Source of the DNA: Cetobacterium sp. ZOR0034
GTDB taxonomy: Bacteria; Fusobacteriota; Fusobacteriia; Fusobacteriales; Fusobacteriaceae
Assembly (NCBI RefSeq): GCF_000799075.1
Contig: NZ_JTLI01000003.1
Location: 1 to 48,017 of the forward strand
DNA: 48,017 nucleotides
Direction: 5' to 3'
This document shows, piece by piece, positions 24,543-33,090 of this stretch. The translations under genes and the position numbers were made by a program. Positions within the stretch are counted from its first letter, which is position 1. Each line of letters starts with the position of its first letter. The notes under the pieces are model-generated. The model was not told the origin of the DNA. It saw nothing but the letters and a program-made list of their open reading frames with translations, and did not search any database.

Positions 24543-26639
24543 ATGAAAGTAAAGAGGTTAAAGGAGATATTTCAAGACGAAGATGAAGGAAGAATAATAC
24601 TTCCAAATTTCCAAAGAGATTTTGTCTGGGATACAAAGCAACAAAAAGAGTTGTTAGCAACATTTTTGGTGGAATTACCTATAAGTAGTATTCTTTTGTT
24701 AAAAGGAAGTTGCAACGATTTTAATTATAGAAAGTTGTGCTATTCAAACGAAGTTGAATGTGCTAAAGATGAATGTATGTATCTTTTAGATGGTCAACAA
24801 AGAATGTCAACTTTAAAAGCTATGTTTGTTGATTTATTTAAAGGTGAATGGGAGAATAGTTACTCAGATTTATATGGGAAAATAAAGAATAGATGGTTTT
24901 TAAAAGTATCAACTTCAGATGATGAAACAGAGGATATATTTGGTTACAATACTTTAGATTTTGATTATGGTAGTTTGAGAAAATATACACCAAGTGAAAT
25001 AGTGGATTTTATTCAAGAGTATAAAATTCATAAAACAACAAATACAAATTTTTGGTATCATCCAAAATTTAAGTTTGAAAAAACAACTGATTCAGGAAAG
25101 ATAAACGAGTTTGCAAATTTATGTTCTGATCAAAATCTTATTCCACTATTTGGATTAAATGAGAGTAATAAACTTCAGGATAAAGTTGTGGAAAAGATTG
25201 CAAATAAAAGAGCAGATAAAATAATAGATGAGATAGAAGAGTACGAAAACATAAAAAAAATAGAGAAAATAAAATGTTATTTTAAGGATTTTTCTTCTGA
25301 AGTAGATGAAGAAGAATTAATAGATGAATTTGAAACAAGAAAAAATAGTTTAAAGTATGAATTGTCAATGAAATGGAAAACTAAAATTATAAATTTCTTA
25401 GATAAATTAGTAGAACAAGAGGTTTCGATAATTGAAATAGAAAAAAATGAGATAAGTAGAGGAATAGCCATATTCGAAACAATAAATAAAGGAGGAACTC
25501 CTCTAGATAACTATGATTTAATTGTTGCCAAAGCAGCAAAAGACTCTAAATTAGAATCTTTAACTCAAAGAATAAAAAGAATCGTAGAGCAGGGAATAGA
25601 GTTGCCAGAAGATTTTAGAGAAAAAAATTGGAATGGAGTGAATTTTGGTTTAATCGAAGGTCAAGAGGAGCTAAATAAAAGATTTAAAAATCAATATTTA
25701 AATCTACTATCAATTTTTTCTCATGTAAAAGATCCTTTAAAACTAAAATTAGATCATATAAAAAGAGATAAAATATTTGAAATATCTTCAGTAGATATAA
25801 ATTCATTAACTGAAAAAACAATAGTTTCTTTATTAAGAGCATTAGCATTTGTTAATACTAGATTAGGAATAACGAAATTTGGTAACTTCTCATTTGAATT
25901 AATGGTTTTACCTATGGCTTATATATTTTCTGAAGATAAAAATTGGAATGATAAAAAAGTATTAGATAAAGTAGAGTATTGGTATTGGACATCGATATTT
26001 ATAGGAAGATATAGAGAACGTCAAAATATAAGAACCGTAGATGATTTAAAAACTATTTACAAATGGATTGTTCAAGAAAATTTAGACGATTTGAAAGTTA
26101 AAGAATTAGTTTATGAAAATATAGCGAAGGTATTAAATGTAGAGGAGTACTCAGATTTAGAAACATTATTAAATGATTCTAAAACTCCATCTCCAGTTAG
26201 TAAAAATTTATTATATTATATTTTAAGTTTAGAACCATTTGATTTATTACCAGAGAATCATTCGAAAAAACTTAAAGCATTTGAGATAACAGAAGCATCA
26301 GTAGAACTAGAAGATCATCATTTAATACCTTTAGGAACAGGAACTAAATATGGAGAACTGAGTTCTAAAATAAGAAACGATAAGAATCATATTTTAAATA
26401 GTGTTTTAAATAGGACTCTTATAAGTAAAGAAGCAAATAGAAAAATTAGAGATATGGGATTTGAAAAGTATATGCAAGATGTCCAAGATATATCTAGAAT
26501 AGGTCAGATGATAAATAAAGACCTATTACAAAAAGAAAATGAACAACAAGATGAATATTATAGAAGAGTTTTACAAAATAGATTTAATACAATAAAAGAT
26601 ACATTGTTAAGAGAGCTTCACTATTTAAGTGAAAGATAG
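24543..26639 (+). CDS. SspE-like DUF262/DUF1524 (GmrSD-type) restriction protein
   Basis: This protein of 698 aa has an N-terminal DUF262 domain with LPNFQRDFVWD and the DGQQR motif (83-87), which handles NTP and senses modification in SspE. A middle helical part follows, and then a C-terminal HNH-type nuclease like DUF1524, with EDHHLIPL (His592/593) and NHILNSVLNRTLIS. SspE nicks unmodified phage DNA when stimulated by phosphorothioated DNA. DndB also has a DGQxR motif (DGQHR) but lacks this nuclease end, so SspE/GmrSD is the better match. I start at the ATG at 24543, since GGAGG at 24533-24537 lies 5 nt before it. A GTG at 24531 is in the same frame. Confidence 0.85.
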   Translation: MKVKRLKEIFQDEDEGRIILPNFQRDFVWDTKQQKELLATFLVELPISSILLLKGSCNDFNYRKLCYSNEVECAKDECMYLLDGQQRMSTLKAMFVDLFKGEWENSYSDLYGKIKNRWFLKVSTSDDETEDIFGYNTLDFDYGSLRKYTPSEIVDFIQEYKIHKTTNTNFWYHPKFKFEKTTDSGKINEFANLCSDQNLIPLFGLNESNKLQDKVVEKIANKRADKIIDEIEEYENIKKIEKIKCYFKDFSSEVDEEELIDEFETRKNSLKYELSMKWKTKIINFLDKLVEQEVSIIEIEKNEISRGIAIFETINKGGTPLDNYDLIVAKAAKDSKLESLTQRIKRIVEQGIELPEDFREKNWNGVNFGLIEGQEELNKRFKNQYLNLLSIFSHVKDPLKLKLDHIKRDKIFEISSVDINSLTEKTIVSLLRALAFVNTRLGITKFGNFSFELMVLPMAYIFSEDKNWNDKKVLDKVEYWYWTSIFIGRYRERQNIRTVDDLKTIYKWIVQENLDDLKVKELVYENIAKVLNVEEYSDLETLLNDSKTPSPVSKNLLYYILSLEPFDLLPENHSKKLKAFEITEASVELEDHHLIPLGTGTKYGELSSKIRNDKNHILNSVLNRTLISKEANRKIRDMGFEKYMQDVQDISRIGQMINKDLLQKENEQQDEYYRRVLQNRFNTIKDTLLRELHYLSER

Positions 26640-26656
26640 AAAATGAGGATGTAAAA

Positions 26657-28300
26657 ATGGAAAAAAAAGATGTTAAAATTTGTTGGAATGAAATAGATAA
26701 TGTTCCAGTAATTTTAGAAGAGGGTGTGACATCATCATTAAAAGAGGTCGCAAAAGATTTAAGACCAGTATTTTTACAAGAAAAATGGTTATTAATGAAC
26801 TTGTTTCCAGATAGATTAGATGATAAATTCTTAAAAAAATCAGTTTGGGCAACAAAACAGAATAGATATATAGTTGACGGTGAGATGGTTGATTTAATAG
26901 CAACATCAAAATTTAAAAAAATGACTCAATCAGAAATTGAAAATTTAAGGAAAGAAGTGATGAAGTTTTCAATAACAGAGGAGCATTTAGAAGTTGAAAG
27001 AGATTGCTTCGATAAATTTATAAAAGCAAACAGTAGTCGTTTTAATATACTGGTAAAAAGTGAGAATAGAGACGAAGAGGGAGAGTTCATAGGAGCAATT
27101 CCTTTTATCGTTGAAAATGCAGAAAAATATAAAAATAGAATGATGCTAGTATCTTTCTCTGGTGGAAAAGATTCTACAGTTGTTTCTCATTTGGTAAGAT
27201 TGGCTTTAAATAATCAAAGTATTTTACATATATTTGGAGATACAACATTAGAACTGCCTAAGTCATATGAATATGTAGAGAGGTTTAAAGAGGAAAATCC
27301 ATTTACACCATTTTTCGAAGAGAGAAATGAAGAGAATAATTTCTTCGAAATGTGTGAAGAGATTGGACCACCAAGTAGAGTTAAAAGCTGGTGTTGCTCA
27401 ATATTTAAAACTGGACCAATGGGAACAACACTTGCAAATTTTGATGAAAATATAATAACATTTTTAGGTCTTAGAAGAGGAGAGTCAGCGTCTAGATCTA
27501 AATATAAAAAAGTATCTCAAAGTCCAAAAATATTAAAACAGATGGTAGCTTCTCCAATTATAGATTGGTGTGACTTAGATGTTTGGTTATATATGCTAAC
27601 AGAAGAATTAGATTTTAATGATTCATATAGACAAGGATTTGCAAGAGTAGGATGTTGGGTATGTCCAAATAACGGTTCATGGTCTGAACTTCTTTCATCA
27701 ATATATAATTCAGAGGAATATGATAAATGGTATTCATTTTTAATTAATTTTTCTAAAAGAATAGGGAAGTTAGATTATGAGGATTATGTTAAAGATGGTA
27801 AATGGAAAGCAAGACAAGGTGGAGATGGATTAGAAAAAAGTACAGAGATAATTGTAGAGGCTAAAGAGTGTATCAATGAGAAAAATTCAAAAACGTTTGT
27901 ATTAAATAAATCTGTAAACGAAGATTTTATTCAACTTTTCAAGCCGTTTGGAACTATGAAGATATTTGAAAAAAACAAAGCGGTTGAAATAATTTTAATG
28001 GATAGAGGCAACACTCCAATCTTCAAGTTATCTTATAGAGTTGAGGGAACGGAAGTTAAAGTTACAATCATGAAAACTGATGATAAATATATATTCAATA
28101 AAATTCAAAAGCAGTTTAATAAATTTAATAGTTGTCTTTACTGTCAAGGGTGTAACTCGGCTTGTCCGACAGGAGCTATATACGTTAGCAACGGAAAATA
28201 CATAGTAGATGAAAATAAGTGTGTAAACTGCTTAAAATGTATAGATAAATTTGATTCGGGATGTTTAATAGCATCAGCATTAAAAATAAAAAAGAGGTAG
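26657..28300 (+). CDS. DndC/SspD-like PP-loop sulfurtransferase with C-terminal 2[4Fe-4S] ferredoxin domain
   Basis: This protein of 547 aa belongs to the PAPS-reductase/ATP-pyrophosphatase group. The PP-loop SGGKDST is at 168-174, and the family's later Cys motifs (WCCSIFKTGPM, GCWVCPNNGSW) are present. In DndC and SspD this domain activates the DNA backbone for sulfur insertion. The C-terminal 55 residues add a bacterial ferredoxin fold: CLYCQGCNSACP (from residue 493) and CVNCLKC followed by GC. This gives eight cysteines for two [4Fe-4S] clusters. The tail could pass electrons or sulfur. It is followed 2 nt later by the DUF4007 gene. It is the key gene marking this as a phosphorothioation-type locus. 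Confidence 0.9.
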   Translation: MEKKDVKICWNEIDNVPVILEEGVTSSLKEVAKDLRPVFLQEKWLLMNLFPDRLDDKFLKKSVWATKQNRYIVDGEMVDLIATSKFKKMTQSEIENLRKEVMKFSITEEHLEVERDCFDKFIKANSSRFNILVKSENRDEEGEFIGAIPFIVENAEKYKNRMMLVSFSGGKDSTVVSHLVRLALNNQSILHIFGDTTLELPKSYEYVERFKEENPFTPFFEERNEENNFFEMCEEIGPPSRVKSWCCSIFKTGPMGTTLANFDENIITFLGLRRGESASRSKYKKVSQSPKILKQMVASPIIDWCDLDVWLYMLTEELDFNDSYRQGFARVGCWVCPNNGSWSELLSSIYNSEEYDKWYSFLINFSKRIGKLDYEDYVKDGKWKARQGGDGLEKSTEIIVEAKECINEKNSKTFVLNKSVNEDFIQLFKPFGTMKIFEKNKAVEIILMDRGNTPIFKLSYRVEGTEVKVTIMKTDDKYIFNKIQKQFNKFNSCLYCQGCNSACPTGAIYVSNGKYIVDENKCVNCLKCIDKFDSGCLIASALKIKKR

Positions 28301-28302
28301 AA

Positions 28303-29190
28303 ATGAAAATTATAATGAGTGGTCATAGTTCTTTTTATATCAGAGAGAACTGGATAAATAAACTATTTTACAAGGTGTTTGAACAAGATGTAAATAAAAA
28401 AATAGAAAGTTCATTTTTCTCTAAAGCTAACTTAATAAATGCAATAGATATCTTGGGTGTAGGAAGTAAGATGGTAGAATCTATAAAGTTTTGGGCTGAT
28501 TTTTTAGGTATTCTTGAAAAAAAAGCTAAAAGTATAGAGTTAAGTGAAAGTATGAAAGTCGTTTTTGAATTAGATCCATACTTACAAAATAATAACAGTT
28601 TATGGATTTTACATTCAAATATTTTTTTGAAAGAAAAAGAGAAAGCTCTAGTTTGGGAGAAAGCTTTTTCATTACCTGAAGGTGCTACATTTACAAAAGA
28701 GAGTTTGGAAAAGAGTATAGAGCTTTACTATATAGAGAATGGAAGTAAGTTTTCAAGCAGAATGGTTTTAGATACAATAAATGTTTTTATAAAAACATAT
28801 TATAAAGATTCTAAAGAGAGTGTTAATCCAGAAGAGAATATAGTTTCTCCATTTGTAAGATTAAATTATTTAAAAGAGATTAATGGTGAGTTTAAATTTC
28901 AAAATATGGAGAGAAAAGATATTTCTGATTACGTGATATACTATTTACTTTATAAAAAATCTAAAAAGATGGGAATTGTAAATCAAACAACAATAAAAGA
29001 AGCTTACGAGTATGTAAATAAAATAGTGAAGATGAGTTATCTTAATTTTGAGAAAACTATACAGGAGTTAGAGTTCCAAAATGAGTTATCTGTAGATAGA
29101 GCAGCAGGACTACAAAATATAACTATAGATACAAAGAGATATTCAGAGAAAGAAGTCGTAAAAAAAATACTAGAAAGTGAGTTAGTTTGA
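28303..29190 (+). CDS. DUF4007 family protein (SspB-like candidate)
   Basis: This protein of 295 aa has the DUF4007 N-terminal pattern SGHSSFYIRENWINKLFYKV. From memory, DUF4007 proteins accompany PP-loop phosphorothioation genes, and the SspB nickase of the Ssp system is of this kind; I could not check this. No classical nuclease motif stands out. I start at the ATG at 28303, preceded by AGAGGTAG. The frame is open to 28261, but that overlaps the end of the previous gene. The stop overlaps the next start as TGATG. It probably makes or places the nick where sulfur is inserted. Confidence 0.8.
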   Translation: MKIIMSGHSSFYIRENWINKLFYKVFEQDVNKKIESSFFSKANLINAIDILGVGSKMVESIKFWADFLGILEKKAKSIELSESMKVVFELDPYLQNNNSLWILHSNIFLKEKEKALVWEKAFSLPEGATFTKESLEKSIELYYIENGSKFSSRMVLDTINVFIKTYYKDSKESVNPEENIVSPFVRLNYLKEINGEFKFQNMERKDISDYVIYYLLYKKSKKMGIVNQTTIKEAYEYVNKIVKMSYLNFEKTIQELEFQNELSVDRAAGLQNITIDTKRYSEKEVVKKILESELV

Positions 29191-32100
29191 TGGATAAAGT
29201 AATAGAGATTACAAAAGTAGGGTTTTCAGTAAATATTGAGAGAGATTACAAAGATAACGAGAAAATTAATTCATATATTCCTACAGAGAAAAATATAAAA
29301 CTTTTAGCAAAACTTACAAAAGGAGTTTTGAATAAAAAAAATGGATCATATATTTTATCAGGAGCATATGGAAGTGGAAAGTCATATTTTCTTTCGGTAT
29401 TACTAAATCTTTTATCAGTAGAAAATAAAAGTAAGATAGATATATTTTTAAATAGAGCTGAGGAAAAGTTTCCAATAAAAGAGATATATTCAAAATTAAA
29501 TGAACAAAAATATTTAGTAGTATTTGCAAAAGATAGATACTCTAACTATGAAAAATCAGTGCTACACGGGATACTAGAAGTTATAAAAAAGGAAGATTTG
29601 AATATAAGTTTAAATCTGGAAAGTAAAATAATTTTAGATAAAATTGAATCTTGGAAAAAGAACTATTCAGATATAATTTTTAAATTTGAAGAAGCTTTAT
29701 TAAAAAGAGATACAGATTTAGAAAAAATAGAGCTTCAGCTTCAAAATAATAACTCTAATGCTATAAAAATATTTAAAGAGTTATATAAAGAGATTTTTTA
29801 TGGAGAAGAATTTGTAAACTATGAATCTAATTTCCAAATTGTAGACTTACTGAAAGATTTTGAGGAGAAAGTTATTGAAACGACATCATATAAAGGTGTT
29901 ATCTATGTTTTTGATGAGTTTGGAAGATATTTGGAATCAAATATAAACAAAGTCGATGTAAAAGAGATACAGGATATGGCAGAGTACTGTAATTCTGAGG
30001 CTTCATCATATCTATTTTTAATAACTCATAAAGATATTTTCCAGTATACAAATAAATTGAATAGAGAGGATAATATATTTGAATGGGAAAAAGTAAGTGG
30101 AAGATTTCATAAAGAGCAGATGACTTATGACAAAGTTACTTCTTTGAGTATATTGTCACAAGTAGTTTATAAAAAAGAGGGGTTTAAAGAATTCTATAAT
30201 CAGAATATAGATAAGTTTAATAGATATAATAGAAATCTTGGTGAATCTAATATATTAACTGAAAATTTGGATAAGGCAATAAAAGATTTTTATCCTTTAA
30301 ACTATTTAACAGCATACATATTACCTGAGTTATCTCAAAAGATTGCCCAAAATGAAAGAACTATGTTTGCTTTTCTAAGTTCTGGAGATGTTAAAGGTTT
30401 AGAGAGTGTATTAAAAGATGATTTTATAGTGGGACTAGATAGAATATACGATTATTTTGAAGAAAACTTTAAGTTTTTAAATCATGAAAGTTTAGAGTAT
30501 AAAAGTTATTTCAATACTAAAAAAGCTTTAAACTTAGTAAAAGATTTTAATCATATAAAATTCTTGAAAAGTTTAGGAATGTTACAGATATACAATAGAC
30601 CAATTGAGATCCCACCAACAAAGGAGATTTTAAAGTTATCTTTAAATATAGATGAGATTGAATTAGAGAAAATTTTAAAAGATTTAGAAAATGAGAATAT
30701 AATAAGTTTTAAAAGAAATAAGAGACATTACAAGATTGTAGAGGATAGCGATATAAATATTCAAAAGGAGATTAAAGAGTATGTAATAAACAAATTACAC
30801 AGTCTAAATTTGACTGAATCATTGAATAAATTTATAGAGCTCGATTTCTATTATCCTGTTAAATACAATTTTGAAATGGATATAACAAGATATTTCCAGC
30901 AAATATATTTAGATTGTTCAAACATAGGTTATTTAGATAAGTTGAAAGATAAAGTAGATGGTAGGGTTGTTTATTTAACAAATATATCAAAAGCTTTAGA
31001 TTATGATTCTATAAAGACCTCTTTAAAATTAAAAGATATTATTATTGTATCAAATATAAAAAATTCTAATTTAAAAATAGATGGAATTTTAAAGGAGTTA
31101 GAAGCCATTGAATGTTTAGCTTTACTAGAGAAAAATTATAACAATAAGGCTATTTTAGAGGAGTATAGTTTATATAAAGAGGAATTGATTCAAACTTTAA
31201 AAGAGGAACTGAATAGGTATTTCTCTAAAGATGAGAGAGAGATAACGTACTTAGGAAAAACTCAAATAGAGAAAGATTTACTTCAAGTGACATATTATTA
31301 TTTAAATGAAAAATTTAAGAATTATATTCCTATAAACTATGAGTTGTTAAATAAAGATAAAATAAGCACTCCAATGAAAAAGGTTAGGACGACACTTCTT
31401 CAAATGTTGTTAGAAGGAGATAAAAGCTTATTAGAGAATAGTTTCTATTTAGAAACAGGAGCGATAAATTCAGTAGCGAGAACTATTTTAAGTAAAATTG
31501 TATCTATTGATGAAGCAGAGATAATTTTTAAAGATAAATGGCAAGACTTAAGTGTTGAAATTTTAAATAGATTACAAAATGGAGAGTGTGAATTAGAAGA
31601 GCTGTATTTAGATTATACAAGTGATAAAAGAGCTTATGGATTAAGAAGTGGTATTTTTACTTTATTTTTAGGTGTACTTTTAATAAAAAATAAAAATAGT
31701 CTTTTAATAATTGAAAATCAAAATAAACAAAAAGAAAATTTAAGTGGAGATCTGATTGAAAAAATCGAAAAAAATCCTGAGAAGTACTATCTGACTTATG
31801 TTGAGAAAAGTGAAGAAGAGGAAAGATATTTAAATGAGTTGAAGAAAAGTTTAGGAATCTACTTTGTAGATAGTTTAGATATAGAGAACGGTATAGTTGA
31901 AGGATTAAAGAGTTACTTCTACTCTTTAAGTAGATTGATAAACAGAGTTTCATTAGATAATTGTAAACTACTTTCAAAAGTATTTAAAGGTTTATTCCAA
32001 GATAAGGATCCGTATAAGTTTTTATTTGAAGAGTTACCTAAAAGAGCAAGAGCTAAGAATTATGATGAGGTTATCTCTTTAATAAATACTGAGATGACTT

Positions 32101-32591
32101 ATTTAGAGGATGAAAAATTAAAAATTGAAGAGCAATTAAAATTATTAGTAGTCGATGGATTAAAAGGAAGTACAGATTTAAAAGAAGCTTTAGAGAACTG
32201 GCAGAAACAAGATAATATATTGGATAACGGGATTAAAAGTTGGTTAAAAAAATATAGATATATTGGTGATAGAAGATTCATACTGGATATTACTGCTAAA
32301 ATAAAAGGCTTTAGCTATGAAAATTGGTCAAACTTAGAGGATATAACTGATTTTGAAAATAAAATGAAAGAGTTTTTAAGTATAAAGGAAAAGGTTGAGA
32401 ATGTTGAGACTGAAAACTCTGTTCAAATTATATCAAATGGAGAGAGGGTTGTATTAGAAATCATGAAAGAGCATACACCGATAGGAAAGATGCTGAAGAC
32501 AAAGTTAGAAGCGACTATTAAATCTATGGGTATGGCTCTTAAAGAGGAAGAGAAAAAGTCGATTTTATTAGAGATATTGAAGGATATGTAG
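29190..32591 (+). CDS. Large P-loop ATPase (SspC-like candidate; BrxC/PglY-type build)
   Basis: This protein of 1133 aa has one N-terminal ATPase domain: Walker A GAYGSGKSYFL (about residue 58-68) and Walker B VIYVFDEFGRYLES (near 240). The remaining 800 residues are mostly helical, without another motif I can name. Such proteins occur next to DUF4007 genes and resemble large ATPases of the BREX (BrxC/PglY) kind. By position it is the SspC equivalent of the modification complex. I start at the ATG at 29190, which overlaps the stop of the DUF4007 gene; a TTG just before it is the alternative. It is the last gene of the 16.7-kb operon. Confidence 0.82.
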   Translation: MDKVIEITKVGFSVNIERDYKDNEKINSYIPTEKNIKLLAKLTKGVLNKKNGSYILSGAYGSGKSYFLSVLLNLLSVENKSKIDIFLNRAEEKFPIKEIYSKLNEQKYLVVFAKDRYSNYEKSVLHGILEVIKKEDLNISLNLESKIILDKIESWKKNYSDIIFKFEEALLKRDTDLEKIELQLQNNNSNAIKIFKELYKEIFYGEEFVNYESNFQIVDLLKDFEEKVIETTSYKGVIYVFDEFGRYLESNINKVDVKEIQDMAEYCNSEASSYLFLITHKDIFQYTNKLNREDNIFEWEKVSGRFHKEQMTYDKVTSLSILSQVVYKKEGFKEFYNQNIDKFNRYNRNLGESNILTENLDKAIKDFYPLNYLTAYILPELSQKIAQNERTMFAFLSSGDVKGLESVLKDDFIVGLDRIYDYFEENFKFLNHESLEYKSYFNTKKALNLVKDFNHIKFLKSLGMLQIYNRPIEIPPTKEILKLSLNIDEIELEKILKDLENENIISFKRNKRHYKIVEDSDINIQKEIKEYVINKLHSLNLTESLNKFIELDFYYPVKYNFEMDITRYFQQIYLDCSNIGYLDKLKDKVDGRVVYLTNISKALDYDSIKTSLKLKDIIIVSNIKNSNLKIDGILKELEAIECLALLEKNYNNKAILEEYSLYKEELIQTLKEELNRYFSKDEREITYLGKTQIEKDLLQVTYYYLNEKFKNYIPINYELLNKDKISTPMKKVRTTLLQMLLEGDKSLLENSFYLETGAINSVARTILSKIVSIDEAEIIFKDKWQDLSVEILNRLQNGECELEELYLDYTSDKRAYGLRSGIFTLFLGVLLIKNKNSLLIIENQNKQKENLSGDLIEKIEKNPEKYYLTYVEKSEEEERYLNELKKSLGIYFVDSLDIENGIVEGLKSYFYSLSRLINRVSLDNCKLLSKVFKGLFQDKDPYKFLFEELPKRARAKNYDEVISLINTEMTYLEDEKLKIEEQLKLLVVDGLKGSTDLKEALENWQKQDNILDNGIKSWLKKYRYIGDRRFILDITAKIKGFSYENWSNLEDITDFENKMKEFLSIKEKVENVETENSVQIISNGERVVLEIMKEHTPIGKMLKTKLEATIKSMGMALKEEEKKSILLEILKDM

Positions 32592-33090
32592 ATACATTGA
32601 TAACTAAATCCAGTTCAAAAAGTACTCATAATAAAGCACTATATAAATAATAGTTCGATTTTAAAGGCATAGTTTTTTAAAATGATATATTTTCAAAAAA
32701 AGTCCATAAAAATGACGCTTTTATTTTAATTTTAAGGCCATCTAAAAAAAAGGTCCTTAGGTAAATTAGAGTCGAAAAAATACGTCGTGAAAAGTCTTAA
32801 AATACCTTGAAAAGGCCTTCGAAACGCTTATGAAGCATATCTATTAGAGAGGGTTTTCGTGTAGTGTAATCAGATTTAAGAAGATCCTGTTAAAAAAATA
32901 AAACTCATATAGAAGTTTTAGAAAGTTACATTGATAAGATTTTAATCGGAGAAGATATTTAGTAAATCAACTTGATTTATGAAAGAATAATACAGGAGAA
33001 TGATGTCACAGTATTTTTATTGTGGCATTTTTTATGTTATAATAATTTTGAAGTTTAGAAAATAAAATTATAGAAGTTAAAGGAGAACAA
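32592..33090 (+). other. Junction between two defence modules; no intact gene
   Basis: There is no intact ORF in these 499 nt. A hairpin-capable stretch (TAAGGCC with GGTCCTTA) lies near 32735-32762. A short in-frame tail at 32909-32962 reads IEVLESYIDKILIGEDI before a stop, which could be the remnant of a recombinase or another gene, but the match is weak. A terminator lies at 33004-33033 and a -10-like TATAAT at 33038-33043 for the next operon. Confidence 0.5.
33004..33033 (+). terminator. Terminator-like hairpin before the Zorya genes
   Basis: TGTCACA pairs with TGTGGCA (one G-U) around an AT loop and is followed by TTTTTT. It probably insulates the Zorya genes from upstream transcription. 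Confidence 0.7.

Noticed and set aside
24543-26639. DndB (DGQHR protein)
   Set aside because: The motif is DGQQR within a DUF262 domain with FQRDFVWD, and an HNH-like C-terminal domain is present, which DndB lacks.
32909-32962. Serine-recombinase remnant
   Set aside because: The readable tail is only about 17 residues and the resemblance is too weak to annotate. It is recorded under the junction region only.
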